Assembly (NCBI GenBank): GCA_963774075.1
Contig: CAVZDP010000006.1
Coordinates: 42,134-106,133, forward strand
Length of the DNA: 64,000 nt
Direction of reading: 5' to 3'
Source of the DNA: JBBQNR01 sp963774075
GTDB taxonomy: Bacteria; Actinomycetota; Thermoleophilia; Solirubrobacterales; JBBDJG01
In this document: positions 63,986-64,000 of the stretch, piece by piece
Position numbering within the stretch: the first letter of the stretch is position 1
How the letters are laid out: the number at the start of each line of letters is the position of its first letter
Made by a program: the position numbers and the translations under genes
Notes under the pieces: generated by a model
The model's database searches: none
Seen by the model: only the letters and a program-made list of their open reading frames with translations
What the model was told of the DNA's origin: nothing

Positions 63986-64000
63986 GCCGAAAGCAGTTGC

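Overview
The window is not one uninterrupted genome. Bases 1 to about 51,365 read as a clean, high-GC actinobacterial chromosome with tightly packed, intact ORFs. The gene families suggest Thermoleophilia (Solirubrobacterales/Gaiellales-like): secreted SBBP/PxKF proteins, wax-ester synthase/DGAT, PucR and HxlR regulators, a Cys-type CcmE and many GTG/TTG starts. From about 51,366 to 58,720 the sequence is still high-GC and actinobacterial in flavour, but nearly every gene is broken by frameshifts. From about 59,200 the base composition drops and the genes look alphaproteobacterial (a membrane/HEAT-like pair, a frameshifted guaA, a frameshifted DUF3313 protein). I read this as a chimeric or error-rich assembly with at least two joins: inside glnA near 51,366, and somewhere in 58,720-59,290.

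Layout of the intact part. 0-16 kb: a secreted beta-propeller protein, the ClpB disaggregase, a cytochrome-c block (CcmF, a CcmI-like small protein and a beta-propeller protein with two CxxCH haem motifs), a very repetitive secreted protein and a small secreted protein. 16.5-25 kb: a translationally coupled pair of GT92-type glycosyltransferases, an AEC transporter, a Tag-like glycosylase, a UBP zinc-finger protein, and an SDR / enoyl-CoA hydratase / acyl-CoA dehydrogenase operon. 25-29.3 kb: a cysteine-free Rrf2 (CymR-like) regulator convergent with a complete sulfate ABC importer (sbp-cysT-cysW-cysA). 29.5-39.5 kb: two MFS exporters, SecG, CcmE with a phosphoribosyltransferase and WS/DGAT, a coiled-coil/nuclease-like protein, an HxlR regulator with a palindromic operator, and two coupled HtrA-like proteases preceded by a 15-codon leader. 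39.5-51.4 kb: secreted hydrolases, two methyltransferases, a CrtA-like protein, a flavin disulfide reductase, a ring-cleaving dioxygenase, a PucR regulator and the 3' part of glutamine synthetase.

Functional themes: c-type cytochrome maturation split over two loci (ccmF and ccmE); sulfate assimilation under a probable CymR-type sensor; fatty-acid and wax-ester metabolism; and a secreted-protein set in which one C-terminal module occurs twice, once alone at 15.5-16.4 kb and once at the end of a large hydrolase at 39.6-42.3 kb. I found no CRISPR array, rRNA, tRNA, prophage, insertion sequence or recognisable defence island.
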